A stretch of DNA of 64,000 nucleotides. Origin: Paenibacillus sp. RUD330. GTDB lineage: Bacteria > Bacillota > Bacilli > Paenibacillales > Paenibacillaceae. The position numbers and the translations under genes are program-made. Shown here piece by piece: positions 38,753 through 48,731 of this stretch. The stretch covers positions 1,452,001-1,516,000 of the forward strand of contig NZ_CP022655.2 of NCBI RefSeq assembly GCF_002243345.2. The letters run 5' to 3'. Numbering within the stretch: the first letter of the stretch is position 1; each line of letters starts with the position of its first letter. Below the pieces are notes generated by a model. That model did not search any database and was not told where the DNA came from. It saw only the letters and a program-made list of their open reading frames with translations.

Positions 38753-40702
38753 TCAGGCAAGAAGTCCTTCCCACTCCTCGTATGCGGCCTGCAGGCGGAT
38801 CCGGACGGCGTCCAGACTGGATTGAACTTCCTGAAGGCGGATGTAGTCCTGATAAACTCCAGGATCCGCCAGCTGTTCCTCGTGGCGTTCGGATTCGGCC
38901 TCCAGCGAGGCGATGTCGGCTTCAAGCTGCTCGATCCGGCGCTGCCTCGCCCGCTCGTCGCGGCGAGCTTGCTTGTCGGCCTCGTAAGAGGAGGCGCTGC
39001 CGGCCGGAGCCGTCGAGCCGCCTTCGGCAGAGGCGCCGGCTGCGGGGCGCGCGGCCTCGCGAGCTTCAAGCAGGAGCTCCGCGATCTCCTTCTTTTTCTC
39101 CATCATGTCGTCGTAATTCCCGAGGTAGTCGACCGTACCGGACGGGCTCATCTCCACCATGCGTTCCGCGATTTTGTTCAGGAAATACCGGTCATGGGAG
39201 ATGAACAGGAGCGTGCCCTCATAGTCGAGCAGCGCCGATTCCAGCACTTCCTTGCTGAATAGATCCAAATGGTTGGTCGGCTCGTCCAATATAAGGACAT
39301 TCGCTTGCTGAAGCATCAGCTTGGCGAGCGCGACGCGGGCTTTCTCGCCGCCGCTGAGGGCGCCGACCCGCTTCTTGACATCGTCGCCGCTGAACAGGAA
39401 GTTGCCGAGGATCGTCCGGATCCTGGCTTCCTCCACGCCGGGAAAGGCGCTCCATACCTCTTCAAGGACGGTATTGGTCCCGCTCAGCTCCGTCTGCTCC
39501 TGATCGTAGTAGCCGAGCTTCACATGGGTGCCCCAACGGACCGTGCCGGAGAGCACCTCCTGCTTGCCTATCAGCGCCTTGAGCAGGGTGGACTTGCCGA
39601 TGCCGTTCGGGCCGACGAGGGCGACGGTCTCCCCGCGCTCGAGGCGCAGCGTGACGTCGCGGAAGACCGGCTCGACGCTGTCGCCGAAGCCGACGGACAG
39701 ATCCAGCGCCTCCAGCACGTCGCGGCCTGTCGCGCGCTCGATCTCGAAGCGGAAGCTGGCCCGCTTGAGATCGCCCGCGGGGCGGTCGATCCTCTCCATC
39801 CGGTCAAGCGCCTTGCGGCGGCTCTGCGCGCGCTTGGTCGTGGATGCCCGCACGATGTTGCGGCGGACGAATTCTTCCATGCGGGCGATCTCGTCCTGCT
39901 GCTTCTCGTACTGCTTCATGGCCGATTCGTATTCCGCCGCCTTGAGATCGACATAGCGGGAGTAATTGCCCGCATAACGGCGGGCTTGGTGCCGCTCGAT
40001 CTCGATGATCGTGCCGACCGTAGCATCCAGGAAGTAGCGGTCATGGGAGACGATGAGAATGGCGCCCGAATAGCTGCGCAAATAATCCTCCAGCCAGGTC
40101 AGAGTCGCGATGTCCAGATGGTTGGTCGGCTCGTCCAGCAGCAGCAGGTCGGGGGCCTGAAGCAGGATCCGGGCAAGCGCGAGACGGGTTTTCTGTCCTC
40201 CGCTCAGCGTCGAGACCGGAGTAGCGGGATCCGTGTCCCCGAAACCCATGCCATGGAGCACGCTTTTGATGCGGGTCTCCATCTCGAAGCCGCCCTGGTC
40301 CCGGTACCAGTCGGATCTGCGGGCGTAGCGCTCGAGGGTGTCGTTGTATTTTTTTTCATCCCCGTGAAGGGAAGGATCGGCGATTTCATGCTCGAGCCTG
40401 CGCAGCTCCTGTTCGGCTTCCACGAGATGGGCGAAAACCAGGCGCATCTCCTCGCCGATGCTCTTGCCCGACTGCAGGCCGCTGTTCTGGGCGAGATAGC
40501 CGATGCGGGTTTCCTTGGCGCGGTGAATGACGCCGCTGTCGGCCGATTGGACGCCGGCCAGAATCTGGAGCAGCGTCGACTTGCCGGCGCCGTTCACCCC
40601 GACAAGTCCGATGCGCTCGCGCTCCTGGATCTGCAGGGAGATCCGGGTGAGTATGGTTGTGATGCCGTAGCTTTTGGTCAGATCGTTTACTTGCAGCAGC
40701 AT
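38753..40702 (-). CDS. ABC-F family ATPase (YdiF/Uup-like)
   Basis: 649 residues with two ABC domains and no membrane part. The first has GVNGAGKST near 40 and LSGGQKTRLALAR; the second has GPNGIGKST near 355 and LSGGEKARVALAK. Both Walker B motifs are LLDEPTNHLDI/LDEPTNHLDL, and both switch regions read SHDRYFL. Between them lies the P-site-tRNA interaction linker with a Lys/Arg-rich helix (STTKRAQSRRKALDRMERI). The C-terminus (about 555-649) is a coiled-coil arm. ABC-F proteins bind the ribosome E site; some give resistance to ribosome-targeting antibiotics, others aid translation. This architecture is the housekeeping YdiF type; resistance is not implied. Confidence 0.92.
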   Translation of the reverse strand: MLLQVNDLTKSYGITTILTRISLQIQERERIGLVGVNGAGKSTLLQILAGVQSADSGVIHRAKETRIGYLAQNSGLQSGKSIGEEMRLVFAHLVEAEQELRRLEHEIADPSLHGDEKKYNDTLERYARRSDWYRDQGGFEMETRIKSVLHGMGFGDTDPATPVSTLSGGQKTRLALARILLQAPDLLLLDEPTNHLDIATLTWLEDYLRSYSGAILIVSHDRYFLDATVGTIIEIERHQARRYAGNYSRYVDLKAAEYESAMKQYEKQQDEIARMEEFVRRNIVRASTTKRAQSRRKALDRMERIDRPAGDLKRASFRFEIERATGRDVLEALDLSVGFGDSVEPVFRDVTLRLERGETVALVGPNGIGKSTLLKALIGKQEVLSGTVRWGTHVKLGYYDQEQTELSGTNTVLEEVWSAFPGVEEARIRTILGNFLFSGDDVKKRVGALSGGEKARVALAKLMLQQANVLILDEPTNHLDLFSKEVLESALLDYEGTLLFISHDRYFLNKIAERMVEMSPSGTVDYLGNYDDMMEKKKEIAELLLEAREAARPAAGASAEGGSTAPAGSASSYEADKQARRDERARQRRIEQLEADIASLEAESERHEEQLADPGVYQDYIRLQEVQSSLDAVRIRLQAAYEEWEGLLA

Positions 40703-40848
40703 AGAACCCTAGTTCCTTTCAATCGTTCTTCTTCTATTAAGAATAACGCAATTGATTGCCATAATCGACCCTTATTGGCGAAACAAAGGTCTCAGTGGTA
40801 AACTATAGACAATTATGACCAAGAGCCTGCGAGGGGTTACTTCGAACG

Positions 40849-41460
40849 ATGGGCACTAACACAGACGACAAATCATCGGCAAGGGCACGGCTTCTCCACA
40901 TCCGGGATTCCGCCTCACCCGAAGCAAGAAGCGCCGCATCGGCGGCTGCATGCTTGCGGGCGGCGGAATGGCTGCAGGAACGCAGCTGCACGAGCTTGGC
41001 GGCCTATGCGGCTTTCCGCTCCGAGCTGGACCTGTCTCCGCTGATCGAATGGGCTTGGCGAGCCGGAATCGATGTCCTCGTTCCCCGCGTCTCGCGGCCG
41101 GATCGGTCGATGACGCTGCATCGCCTTGCTTCCTGGGAGGAGCTGAAGCCCGGAGCCTATGGAATCATGGAGCCCGACCCGGCCGCCGCGCCGGCGCTGC
41201 CGGAAGGGTTTCTGCCGGATGCGGTGCTGGTGCCGGGATCCGGCTTCGACGGCAAGGGGGGGCGGCTCGGTTACGGCGGCGGTTATTACGACCGCTACCG
41301 AATCAAGCTCGAGCATGCAGCCCGGTCGGCCGGGAGAGAGCCTCCTCCGTGGATCGGCATCGGATTCGCTTTTCAGATCGTCGATGCCGTACCGATGGAG
41401 CCGCATGACGCCAGGCTGGACGGCCTCATTACGGAAGAGGGCATTCAATGGTTCGCTTGA
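40849..41460 (+). CDS. 5-formyltetrahydrofolate cyclo-ligase
   Basis: 203 residues. It has an N-terminal helical part, the mid-motif AYAAFRSELDLSPLIEWAW, and near residue 127 the family signature in the form VPGSGFDGKGGRLGYGGGYYDRY (usual form PGVAFD...GRLGYGGGYYDR; shown only as pattern). The enzyme uses ATP to turn 5-formyl-THF into 5,10-methenyl-THF. A GAGGGG site lies 12 nt before the ATG. It is followed 39 nt later by moaC, a frequent neighbour in Paenibacillus-like genomes and here probably cotranscribed. Confidence 0.9.
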   Translation: MGTNTDDKSSARARLLHIRDSASPEARSAASAAACLRAAEWLQERSCTSLAAYAAFRSELDLSPLIEWAWRAGIDVLVPRVSRPDRSMTLHRLASWEELKPGAYGIMEPDPAAAPALPEGFLPDAVLVPGSGFDGKGGRLGYGGGYYDRYRIKLEHAARSAGREPPPWIGIGFAFQIVDAVPMEPHDARLDGLITEEGIQWFA

Positions 41461-41499
41461 CGGCGGATATCGGGCAGTTGAAGGGAGCTGGGGAAACGG

Positions 41500-42021
41500 A
41501 TGACGACTGCAGATGACAGGCTGCCGGCTGGCGGGGATGGAGGCAGGGCGGACAGCCTGAGCCATTTCAATGGACAGGGACGGGCCCGGATGGTGGACGT
41601 GACGGGCAAGGAGACGACGTCAAGAACGGCTGCGGCGCGGACTACCGTGCAGATGGCGGAGGATACGCTCGCCAGGATCAAGTCCGGCGGCATCGCCAAG
41701 GGAGATGTGCTGGCCGTGGCTCAGGTGGCCGGAATCATGGCCGCCAAGAACACGTCTTCATGGATTCCGATGTGCCATCCGCTCCCGCTCACGGGCATCG
41801 ACATCGCCTTCTCGGACAATGGCAGGGACAAGCTCTTCATCGAAGCGACAGTGAAGACCAAGGGCGTGACCGGTGTGGAGATGGAAGCTCTGACGGCGGT
41901 ATCCGCCGCTGCGCTCACCGTGTACGACATGTGCAAGGCGATGCAGAAGGATATGGCGATCGGTCCGACCGAGCTTGTATCCAAGTCAGGCGGCAAAAAC
42001 GGGGATTTCATGCGAGGATAA
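41500..42021 (+). CDS. moaC: Cyclic pyranopterin monophosphate synthase MoaC
   Basis: 173 residues. The core begins at [19 protein letters not shown] (in part), followed by [19 protein letters not shown], the hallmark [13 protein letters not shown] near 88, [22 protein letters not shown], and [20 protein letters not shown]. With MoaA it makes cyclic pyranopterin monophosphate, the first molybdenum cofactor intermediate. The first 20 residues are an extra Gly/Asp-rich stretch. It lies in an operon with mogA-like and moeA-like genes. Confidence 0.96.
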   Translation: MTTADDRLPAGGDGGRADSLSHFNGQGRARMVDVTGKETTSRTAAARTTVQMAEDTLARIKSGGIAKGDVLAVAQVAGIMAAKNTSSWIPMCHPLPLTGIDIAFSDNGRDKLFIEATVKTKGVTGVEMEALTAVSAAALTVYDMCKAMQKDMAIGPTELVSKSGGKNGDFMRG

Positions 42022-42052
42022 GAACGGCGACAGGGGACGGGAGGAACGTCAG

Positions 42053-42547
42053 ATGCGTTGGAAGGTAGCGGTTCTCACAGCAAGCGACAAGGGCTTCAGG
42101 GGAGAGCGGGAGGATACGAGCGCGCAGGTCATCCGCGAGCTGGTCGAGGAGGAGCTGCACGGGGATATCGTGGATTACCGGATCGTGCCCGACGAGCAGG
42201 ACGAAATCATGGCGGCCATGATCGAAATGACGGATTATTATCAGGCCGACCTGGTGCTTACGACCGGCGGCACGGGGCTCGGACCGCGGGATGTGACGCC
42301 GGAGGCGACGCTCAAGGTCGTCGAGAGGCTGGTTCCCGGCCTATCGGAAGTGATGCGCAGCAGCACGATGTCGCGTACCCGCAGGGCGATGCTGTCTCGA
42401 GGCGTCAGCGGCATCCGGGGCCGGACGCTGGTCATCAATCTGCCGGGCAACCCCAAAGGCGTCCATGAATGCCTGATGGCGGTCATCGACCAGCTGCCTC
42501 ATGCTCTCGGCATCGTATCGGGCCGGGAAGGGGAGCATGAAGGATGA
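42053..42547 (+). CDS. mogA: MogA/MoaB-family molybdopterin adenylyltransferase
   Basis: 164 residues from ATG 42053, after GGGAGGAACG. It has WKVAVLTASDKGFRGEREDTS, VLTTGGTGLGPRDVTPEAT near 67 (the family's GGTG signature), and LVINLPGNPKGVHECL. It is expected to adenylate molybdopterin. Whether it is MogA-like (active) or MoaB-like cannot be settled by eye; the TTGGTGLGPRDVTPEAT form is common to both. It overlaps the next gene by 4 nt (ATGA). Confidence 0.9.
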   Translation: MRWKVAVLTASDKGFRGEREDTSAQVIRELVEEELHGDIVDYRIVPDEQDEIMAAMIEMTDYYQADLVLTTGGTGLGPRDVTPEATLKVVERLVPGLSEVMRSSTMSRTRRAMLSRGVSGIRGRTLVINLPGNPKGVHECLMAVIDQLPHALGIVSGREGEHEG

Positions 42548-43557
42548 CCATGAGGACCAAGCTGCGCGAAGTGCCTGTCGAGCAGGCTCTCGGCCTTCGG
42601 CTGGCCCATGATCTGACGCGGATCGTTCCCGGAAGCTTCAAGGGCAGGCTGTTCAAGAAAGGCCATGTCATTGAAGCGGAGGATATACCGGCCTTGCTGG
42701 ATATCGGCAAAGCCCATATCTATGTCATGGAGCTGGCCGAGGACGAGCTGCACGAGGACGATGCGGCGCTGAGGATGGCCAGGGCTCTTCAGGGAGAAGG
42801 GACGCGGATCGGCGAGCCGCATGAGGGGAAGGTGGCGGTCAAGTCCTTGGTGCAGGGACTCGCCAAGATCGATTCCGATTATGTGAACGCCGTCAATGCG
42901 CTCGGTGAAATCGCCCTCGCCACCATCCGAGGCAACCGCCTTGTCGAAGCGGGCGGGCAGCTCGCGGCGACGCGCGTCATTCCGCTCGTCGTGTCCCAAA
43001 GCAGGATCGAGGCCGTGGAAAGCCTCGCCGCCGAATATCGTTCCGCTACCGGCAGGGCTCCGATTGAGGTGAAGCCGCTTCGTCCGATGCGGGCCGGATT
43101 GATCACGACGGGCGGAGAAGTGCACAGCGGACGGATTCAGGACCGGTTCGGACCTGCCGTTCGGGCGAAGCTCGAGGCGCTCGGCTCGGCGGTCGCCGAG
43201 CAGTCGATCCTGCCGGATGACAAGGACGCCATCGCAAGGAAAATCCTTGAGTACAAAAATAAAGAGTATGATATGATACTGCTTACAGGCGGCATGTCCG
43301 TCGACCCCGACGACCGCACGCCGGGCGCCATTAGCTCGGCCGGCACCGACATCGTCAGCTACGGAACGCCGATGCTGCCGGGATCGATGCTGCTCATCGG
43401 CTATCTTGGAGATACGCCTGTGCTGGGCCTTCCGGGCTGCGTCATGCACGACCCCTATACATCATTCGATGTGCTGCTTCCCCGGATATTGGCCGGGGAG
43501 AAGATCGTCAAGGAAGATATTGCCGCGATGGGCTACGGCGGGCTTTACGGCTGCTGA
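42544..43557 (+). CDS. MoeA-like molybdopterin-binding protein (short form)
   Basis: 337 residues. It begins REVPVEQALGLRLAHDLTRI, as MoeA does, then a shortened region with KGRLFKKGHVIEAEDIPAL. The MoCF/MPT-binding domain follows at about 175-320: RAGLITTGGEVHSGRIQDRF, LLTGGMSVDPDDRTPGAI and VLGLPGCVMHDPYTSF. Full MoeA is about 410 residues, so this short class lacks some of domains II and IV. It may bind molybdopterin or take part in metal insertion. The operon context supports a role in cofactor synthesis; enzymatic equivalence to MoeA is not certain. Confidence 0.85.
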   Translation: MTMRTKLREVPVEQALGLRLAHDLTRIVPGSFKGRLFKKGHVIEAEDIPALLDIGKAHIYVMELAEDELHEDDAALRMARALQGEGTRIGEPHEGKVAVKSLVQGLAKIDSDYVNAVNALGEIALATIRGNRLVEAGGQLAATRVIPLVVSQSRIEAVESLAAEYRSATGRAPIEVKPLRPMRAGLITTGGEVHSGRIQDRFGPAVRAKLEALGSAVAEQSILPDDKDAIARKILEYKNKEYDMILLTGGMSVDPDDRTPGAISSAGTDIVSYGTPMLPGSMLLIGYLGDTPVLGLPGCVMHDPYTSFDVLLPRILAGEKIVKEDIAAMGYGGLYGC

Positions 43558-43591
43558 AGCTTCCGCGGCGCGCAATCCCGACCGTCTTCAG

Positions 43592-43633
43592 CATCCTTCC
43601 CTTCAGGCGTGATGGCTCCTGGAAGGAAGGATG
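43592..43633 (+). other. Long hairpin between the moeA-like gene and tatA
   Basis: Arm 43592-43607 pairs with 43618-43633 over 16 positions with one G-U and one mismatch; the loop is CGTGATGGCT. No T run follows, so it may be an RNA-stability or processing element rather than a terminator. Confidence 0.55.
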
Positions 43634-43693
43634 ACTGGAGACGCCAGACATCCAGCGAGATTCTCGCGAAATCCAGAGGAGGAATCATTCATC

Positions 43694-43954
43694 ATGTTTA
43701 GTGGAATTGGAGCTACAGGCTTCCTGCTGCTCGCCGTTATCGCCCTGCTGCTGTTCGGACCCAACAAGCTCCCGGAGCTCGGCCGCGCTTTCGGCCGCAC
43801 GCTGAAGGAGTTCAAGGCCGGCGCCCGCGATCTGATGGAAGACGACAACCAGCAGCAGCCTGCGCGCCGCGACGCCGCGTCACGCATCGAAGTGGACGGA
43901 GAAGTATCCGGCAGCGAGCCTGTCCGCGCGGATTCGAAGCGTCTTCCGGAATAA
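43694..43954 (+). CDS. tatA: Twin-arginine translocase subunit TatA
   Basis: 86 residues from ATG 43694 after AGGAGGAATC. An N-terminal helix (GATGFLLLAVIALLLFG) is followed by the hinge FGPNKLPELGRAFGRTLKEFK, the most conserved TatA motif, then an amphipathic helix and a charged, Gln-rich tail. Oligomers of TatA form the pore for folded proteins. It sits 50 nt before tatC and behind the molybdenum cofactor genes. Confidence 0.95.
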   Translation: MFSGIGATGFLLLAVIALLLFGPNKLPELGRAFGRTLKEFKAGARDLMEDDNQQQPARRDAASRIEVDGEVSGSEPVRADSKRLPE

Positions 43955-44004
43955 CCGGCGGACAGCCGGCATGATTCAACATGTACATGTAAGGAGGATC
44001 ACGT

Positions 44005-44817
44005 ATGGCCAGCCCCACGGGGAATAAGGCAGGGCAGCGCTCGCGGCTGCGGGAAGAAGGCCTGATGTCCCTCATGGACCATCTGGGAGAGCTGCGCAAG
44101 CGGATCTTCGTGATTTTGCTGGTGCTCATAGCGGGATTGATGCTGGGCCTCTTTTTCGCCGAACCGATGTACAACTACTTGACGTCCACGGAACAGGCCA
44201 AGGAGATCGGAGGCTTCCATACCTTCTCCCTCTGGGACGGCATCGGAATCTACATGAAGTTCGCTTTCATCATCGCGCTCGTTCCTGCGGTACCGGTCGC
44301 TTTTTTCCAGCTCTGGTCCTTTGTCAAGCCGGCTCTTCGCGTGCATGAGCAGCGTGCCGCGCTCCGGTACGTTCCCTATGCGCTGTTCATGCTGCTGCTC
44401 GGCTTGGCGTTCTCCTATTACGTCGTGTTCCCGATGGCATTCCACTTCACCTCCAAGGTCGCCCGAAGCCTCGGACTCGAAGAAACGTACGGCATCGTGC
44501 AGTATCTGACGTTCATGGTGAACATCATCGTGCCGATCTCGCTTCTGTTCGAGCTGCCGCTCCTGCTCATGTTCCTGACCGCGATCCGGATTCTGACGCC
44601 GGGCGGTCTGCGGAAGATGAGGAGAGTCGCCTACTTCATCATGGTGTTCATCGGCGTCACGGTCACTCCGCCCGATGTCGTCTCCGATACGCTGGTGGCG
44701 ATTCCGCTCATCCTGCTCTACGAGCTGAGCATCCTGATGTGCGCCCGGATCTACAAGCGCCAGCAGGAGAAGGACGCGCGGTTCGAACAGGAATACGCTG
44801 TCGCTGCAAGCAAATAG
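44005..44817 (+). CDS. tatC: Twin-arginine translocase subunit TatC
   Basis: 270 residues. LMSLMDHLGELRKRIFVIL at the N-terminus is the signal-peptide-binding face (Glu of HLGELR). Six membrane helices follow, with FYFFVKPAL-like FQLWSFVKPALRVHEQR, and PFFLFLELPL-like SLLFELPLLLMFL. A charged C-terminal tail ends the protein. TatC recognises RR-type signal peptides and recruits TatA. ATG 44005 is 9 nt after AAGGAGGATC. The upstream cofactor genes and this exporter would serve the same Tat-exported molybdoenzymes. Confidence 0.96.
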   Translation: MASPTGNKAGQRSRLREEGLMSLMDHLGELRKRIFVILLVLIAGLMLGLFFAEPMYNYLTSTEQAKEIGGFHTFSLWDGIGIYMKFAFIIALVPAVPVAFFQLWSFVKPALRVHEQRAALRYVPYALFMLLLGLAFSYYVVFPMAFHFTSKVARSLGLEETYGIVQYLTFMVNIIVPISLLFELPLLLMFLTAIRILTPGGLRKMRRVAYFIMVFIGVTVTPPDVVSDTLVAIPLILLYELSILMCARIYKRQQEKDARFEQEYAVAASK

Positions 44818-44829
44818 AAAGCCTGCATC

Positions 44830-44859
44830 AAGCCTGCCCATGCGGCAGGCTTTTTTTGT
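44830..44859 (+). terminator. Intrinsic terminator after tatC
   Basis: AAGCCTGCC/GGCAGGCTT with loop CATGC is followed by T residues to 44857. Confidence 0.93.
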
Positions 44860-44922
44860 TGCCCGCTTTCCGAAACGTCATCATTCGGACAAGAATCGGA
44901 CAAGATAAAGAGGGGATAAGGA

Positions 44923-45045
44923 TTGACTTCGAGCTAGTCAAGCCTGATGAATGCGCCTTTCATGCCATATGAGACGAATCGATGTCCAATATTTGATCAA
45001 AAAGTGAAAAATATTTGAACATATTTAGGCGGAATGTGGTATAGT
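44923..45045 (+). promoter_or_regulatory. Inverted repeat and candidate promoter upstream of a small membrane protein
   Basis: TTGACT-N7-AGTCAA forms an inverted repeat at 44923-44941, a possible operator. Further on, TTGAAC at 45015-45020 and TATAGT at 45040-45045 (19-nt spacer) lie about 45 nt before the ATG. CGGACAAGA also occurs twice at 44886 and 44898. Confidence 0.4.
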
Positions 45046-45089
45046 ATAGATATGAAACCACTTACAACTTTGAACGGGATGTGACATTC

Positions 45090-45359
45090 ATGGCCAAGAT
45101 GATTTCTGTCAAGCCAATCGAGCAAAGCAAAACCGCGGTCGATCGTCTCTTCCAATTCATGAATATAATGGCTTGGACCTGCTTGTTGATCGGCGTTGTG
45201 GCTTGCCTGTGGGACATCACTCACTTCAGCGACACGAATATGACCCTGATGGTCGGCATCGGATTCCTTATCGGCAGCGTCTTCATTTACACCTCCGGAG
45301 CGGCGCTTCATCTCGTCACGGAGAAGCTTGAAGCTCTCGAAGATTCCTCCAACAAATGA
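45090..45359 (+). CDS. Small two-helix membrane protein
   Basis: 89 residues from ATG 45090 (GTG 45081 also possible). There are two membrane helices, FMNIMAWTCLLIGVVACLWD near 27-45 and MTLMVGIGFLIGSVFIYTSG near 52-71, with short charged ends. I do not recognise the family. It has its own promoter and a hairpin after the stop, and lies before groES without sharing its promoter. Confidence 0.6.
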   Translation: MAKMISVKPIEQSKTAVDRLFQFMNIMAWTCLLIGVVACLWDITHFSDTNMTLMVGIGFLIGSVFIYTSGAALHLVTEKLEALEDSSNK

Positions 45360-45377
45360 CGTTCATTCCCCTCTGTT

Positions 45378-45407
45378 AGCCGTCGGCCCAGCCGGCGGCT
45401 ATTTGTT
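45378..45407 (+). terminator. Terminator-like hairpin
   Basis: AGCCGTCGG pairs with CCGGCGGCT (one G-U) around CCCAG, followed by ATTTGTTT. Confidence 0.65.
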
Positions 45408-45453
45408 TGCGTGAAAAGGGAGGTAAACTTCACATAAAATCGATGCCTCCCAC

Positions 45454-45482
45454 TTGAAATCCGGTCCCAAGTTGAGTATCAT
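45454..45482 (+). promoter_or_regulatory. SigA-type promoter of groESL
   Basis: TTGAAA at 45454-45459, a 17-nt spacer and TATCAT at 45477-45482. The CIRCE operator begins 12 nt downstream, at the transcription start, the normal arrangement for HrcA control. Confidence 0.8.
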
Positions 45483-45493
45483 AAAACATGTTA

Positions 45494-45520
45494 TTAGCAC
45501 TAAGGGCTTACGAGTGCTAA
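45494..45520 (+). promoter_or_regulatory. CIRCE operator (HrcA site)
   Basis: TTAGCACTA-N9-GAGTGCTAA. It matches the consensus inverted repeat except C to A at the inner base of the left arm. HrcA repressor should bind here and release on heat stress. Confidence 0.95.
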
Positions 45521-45559
45521 CAAAAAACGACAAATTCTAATTAAGGAGGCTATTTTTTC

Positions 45560-45841
45560 ATGATCAGACCTTTGGGTGAACGCGTATTGGTAGAACCGAT
45601 CGCTAAAGAAGAGACTACCGCCAGCGGTATCGTGCTGCCGGACACGGCGAAAGAAAAGCCGCAAGAAGGCAAAATCGTTGCTGTAGGAAGCGGAGCGCTG
45701 AAGGACGGCGTGCGCGTCGAGCTGGAAGTGAAAGTCGGCGACCGCGTGCTCTTCTCCAAATATGCAGGAACGGAGATCAAATACGAGGGCAAAGAGTATT
45801 TGATTATGAAAGAAAGCGACATCCACGCGATCTTCGGCTAA
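45560..45841 (+). CDS. groES: Co-chaperonin GroES
   Basis: 93 residues. [18 protein letters not shown] is the standard start. The mobile loop has [19 protein letters not shown] (Ile-Val-Leu anchor to GroEL), and the end reads [14 protein letters not shown]. Seven copies cap the GroEL ring. The site AAGGAGG lies upstream. It is the first gene of a CIRCE-controlled two-gene operon. Confidence 0.98.
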   Translation: MIRPLGERVLVEPIAKEETTASGIVLPDTAKEKPQEGKIVAVGSGALKDGVRVELEVKVGDRVLFSKYAGTEIKYEGKEYLIMKESDIHAIFG

Positions 45842-45929
45842 GACCTTCAAGGTTTTGCAGCGAAGCTTCGCTATACATCGGATTTTCATACTTAACGCAT
45901 TCCATCCACAACTATATACCGGGAGGTAA

Positions 45930-47564
<1,635 letters not shown>

Positions 47565-47599
47565 GTGCCCGGCCACCAAGCATGATGCGGCAAAAATTG

Positions 47600-47624
47600 C
47601 GGGACCCTTCGGGGTCCCGTTTTT
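47600..47624 (+). terminator. Terminator of groESL
   Basis: CGGGACCC-TTCG-GGGTCCCG, a stable UUCG tetraloop hairpin, is followed by five T residues. Confidence 0.95.
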
Positions 47625-47746
47625 GTTGGGTTGATTGCTAGATGACCACCGTTGTCCGTAGGGTTTGACCGGCGTTTGAGAATCCGTGGCCATTCCTGTA
47701 CCATTCATAATAAATCCACTTGAATCTGAACAAAAGGAAGATGCCA

Positions 47747-48667
47747 ATGCCTCCCAGAATCGTGAATTCCGTCACCGAGCTGATCGGAGATACCCCGGCA
47801 GTCAGGCTGAATCGGCTTGTCGGTCCCGAGGACGCCGAGGTGTACGTGAAGCTGGAAAAGTTCAATCCGAGCGGAAGCGTGAAGGACCGGGCCGCCGCCA
47901 ATATGGTGCTGCAAGCGGAGAGGGACGGTCTCCTGAAGCCGGGGGGAACGATCATCGAGCCGACCAGCGGCAACACCGGCATCGGCATCGCCATGAATGC
48001 GGCGGCAAGAGGATACAAGTCCATTCTCGTCATGCCGGACAATATGAGCAAGGAAAGGATCGGCATTCTGCGCGCTTACGGAGCCGAGGTCGTGCTGACG
48101 CCGGCGGCGGAGAGGATGCCGGGAGCGATCTCCAAGGCGAAGGAGCTGGCGCAAGGAATCGAAGGCAGTTACATTCCGCTTCAATTCGAGAATCCCGCGA
48201 ATCCGGATGCCCATCGGGGGACGACGGCGCTGGAGATCATGGAGCAGATGGAAGGCCGTATGGATGTGTTCGTCGCCTCCAGCGGCACCGGAGGGACGAT
48301 TACCGGAACGGGAGAAGAGCTTCGCAGGCTGCTGCCGGAATTGCGCATTCTTGTCGTGGAGCCGCAAGGATCTCCCGTCCTCTCTGGAGGCCAGCCCGGA
48401 CCCCATAAGCTGGTCGGTACGAGTCCAGGCTTCGTGCCTCCGATCCTGAATACAGATGTCTACGACGACATCGTGCAGGTCGGGGACGATGCGGCCATCA
48501 CCGCATGCAGGGAGCTTGCAGCCAAGGAAGGCATCCTGCTCGGTCCATCGGGTGGAGCCTCCGTCTGGGCGGCGGTTCAGGAGGCGCGCCGGATCGGCAA
48601 GGGGAAGCGAATTCTGTGCATGGCCCCCGATAGCGGAGAGAGATACCTCAGCATGGATATATTTTGA
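47747..48667 (+). CDS. cysK: Cysteine synthase (O-acetylserine sulfhydrylase)
   Basis: 306 residues from ATG 47747, six nt after AAAGGAAG; upstream in-frame starts are too close to that site. It opens RIVNSVTELIGDTPAVRLNR. The PLP lysine lies in FNPSGSVKDRAA near 42, then PTSGNTGIGIAM, the phosphate loop SSGTGGTITGTGE near 177, and GILLGPSGGAS. It joins sulfide and O-acetylserine to cysteine. It is a single gene with its own terminator. Confidence 0.95.
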   Translation: MPPRIVNSVTELIGDTPAVRLNRLVGPEDAEVYVKLEKFNPSGSVKDRAAANMVLQAERDGLLKPGGTIIEPTSGNTGIGIAMNAAARGYKSILVMPDNMSKERIGILRAYGAEVVLTPAAERMPGAISKAKELAQGIEGSYIPLQFENPANPDAHRGTTALEIMEQMEGRMDVFVASSGTGGTITGTGEELRRLLPELRILVVEPQGSPVLSGGQPGPHKLVGTSPGFVPPILNTDVYDDIVQVGDDAAITACRELAAKEGILLGPSGGASVWAAVQEARRIGKGKRILCMAPDSGERYLSMDIF

Positions 48668-48677
48668 CGCCGACGAC

Positions 48678-48712
48678 AAAAAGTCTGCCCGTAAAGGCAG
48701 ACTTTTTCGTCT
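48678..48712. terminator. Bidirectional terminator
   Basis: AAAAAGTCTGCC/GGCAGACTTTTT with loop CGTAAA lies between the convergent cysK and glgC genes. Confidence 0.9.
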
Positions 48713-48731
48713 TTTTCGTAGGGGTTGAAAA

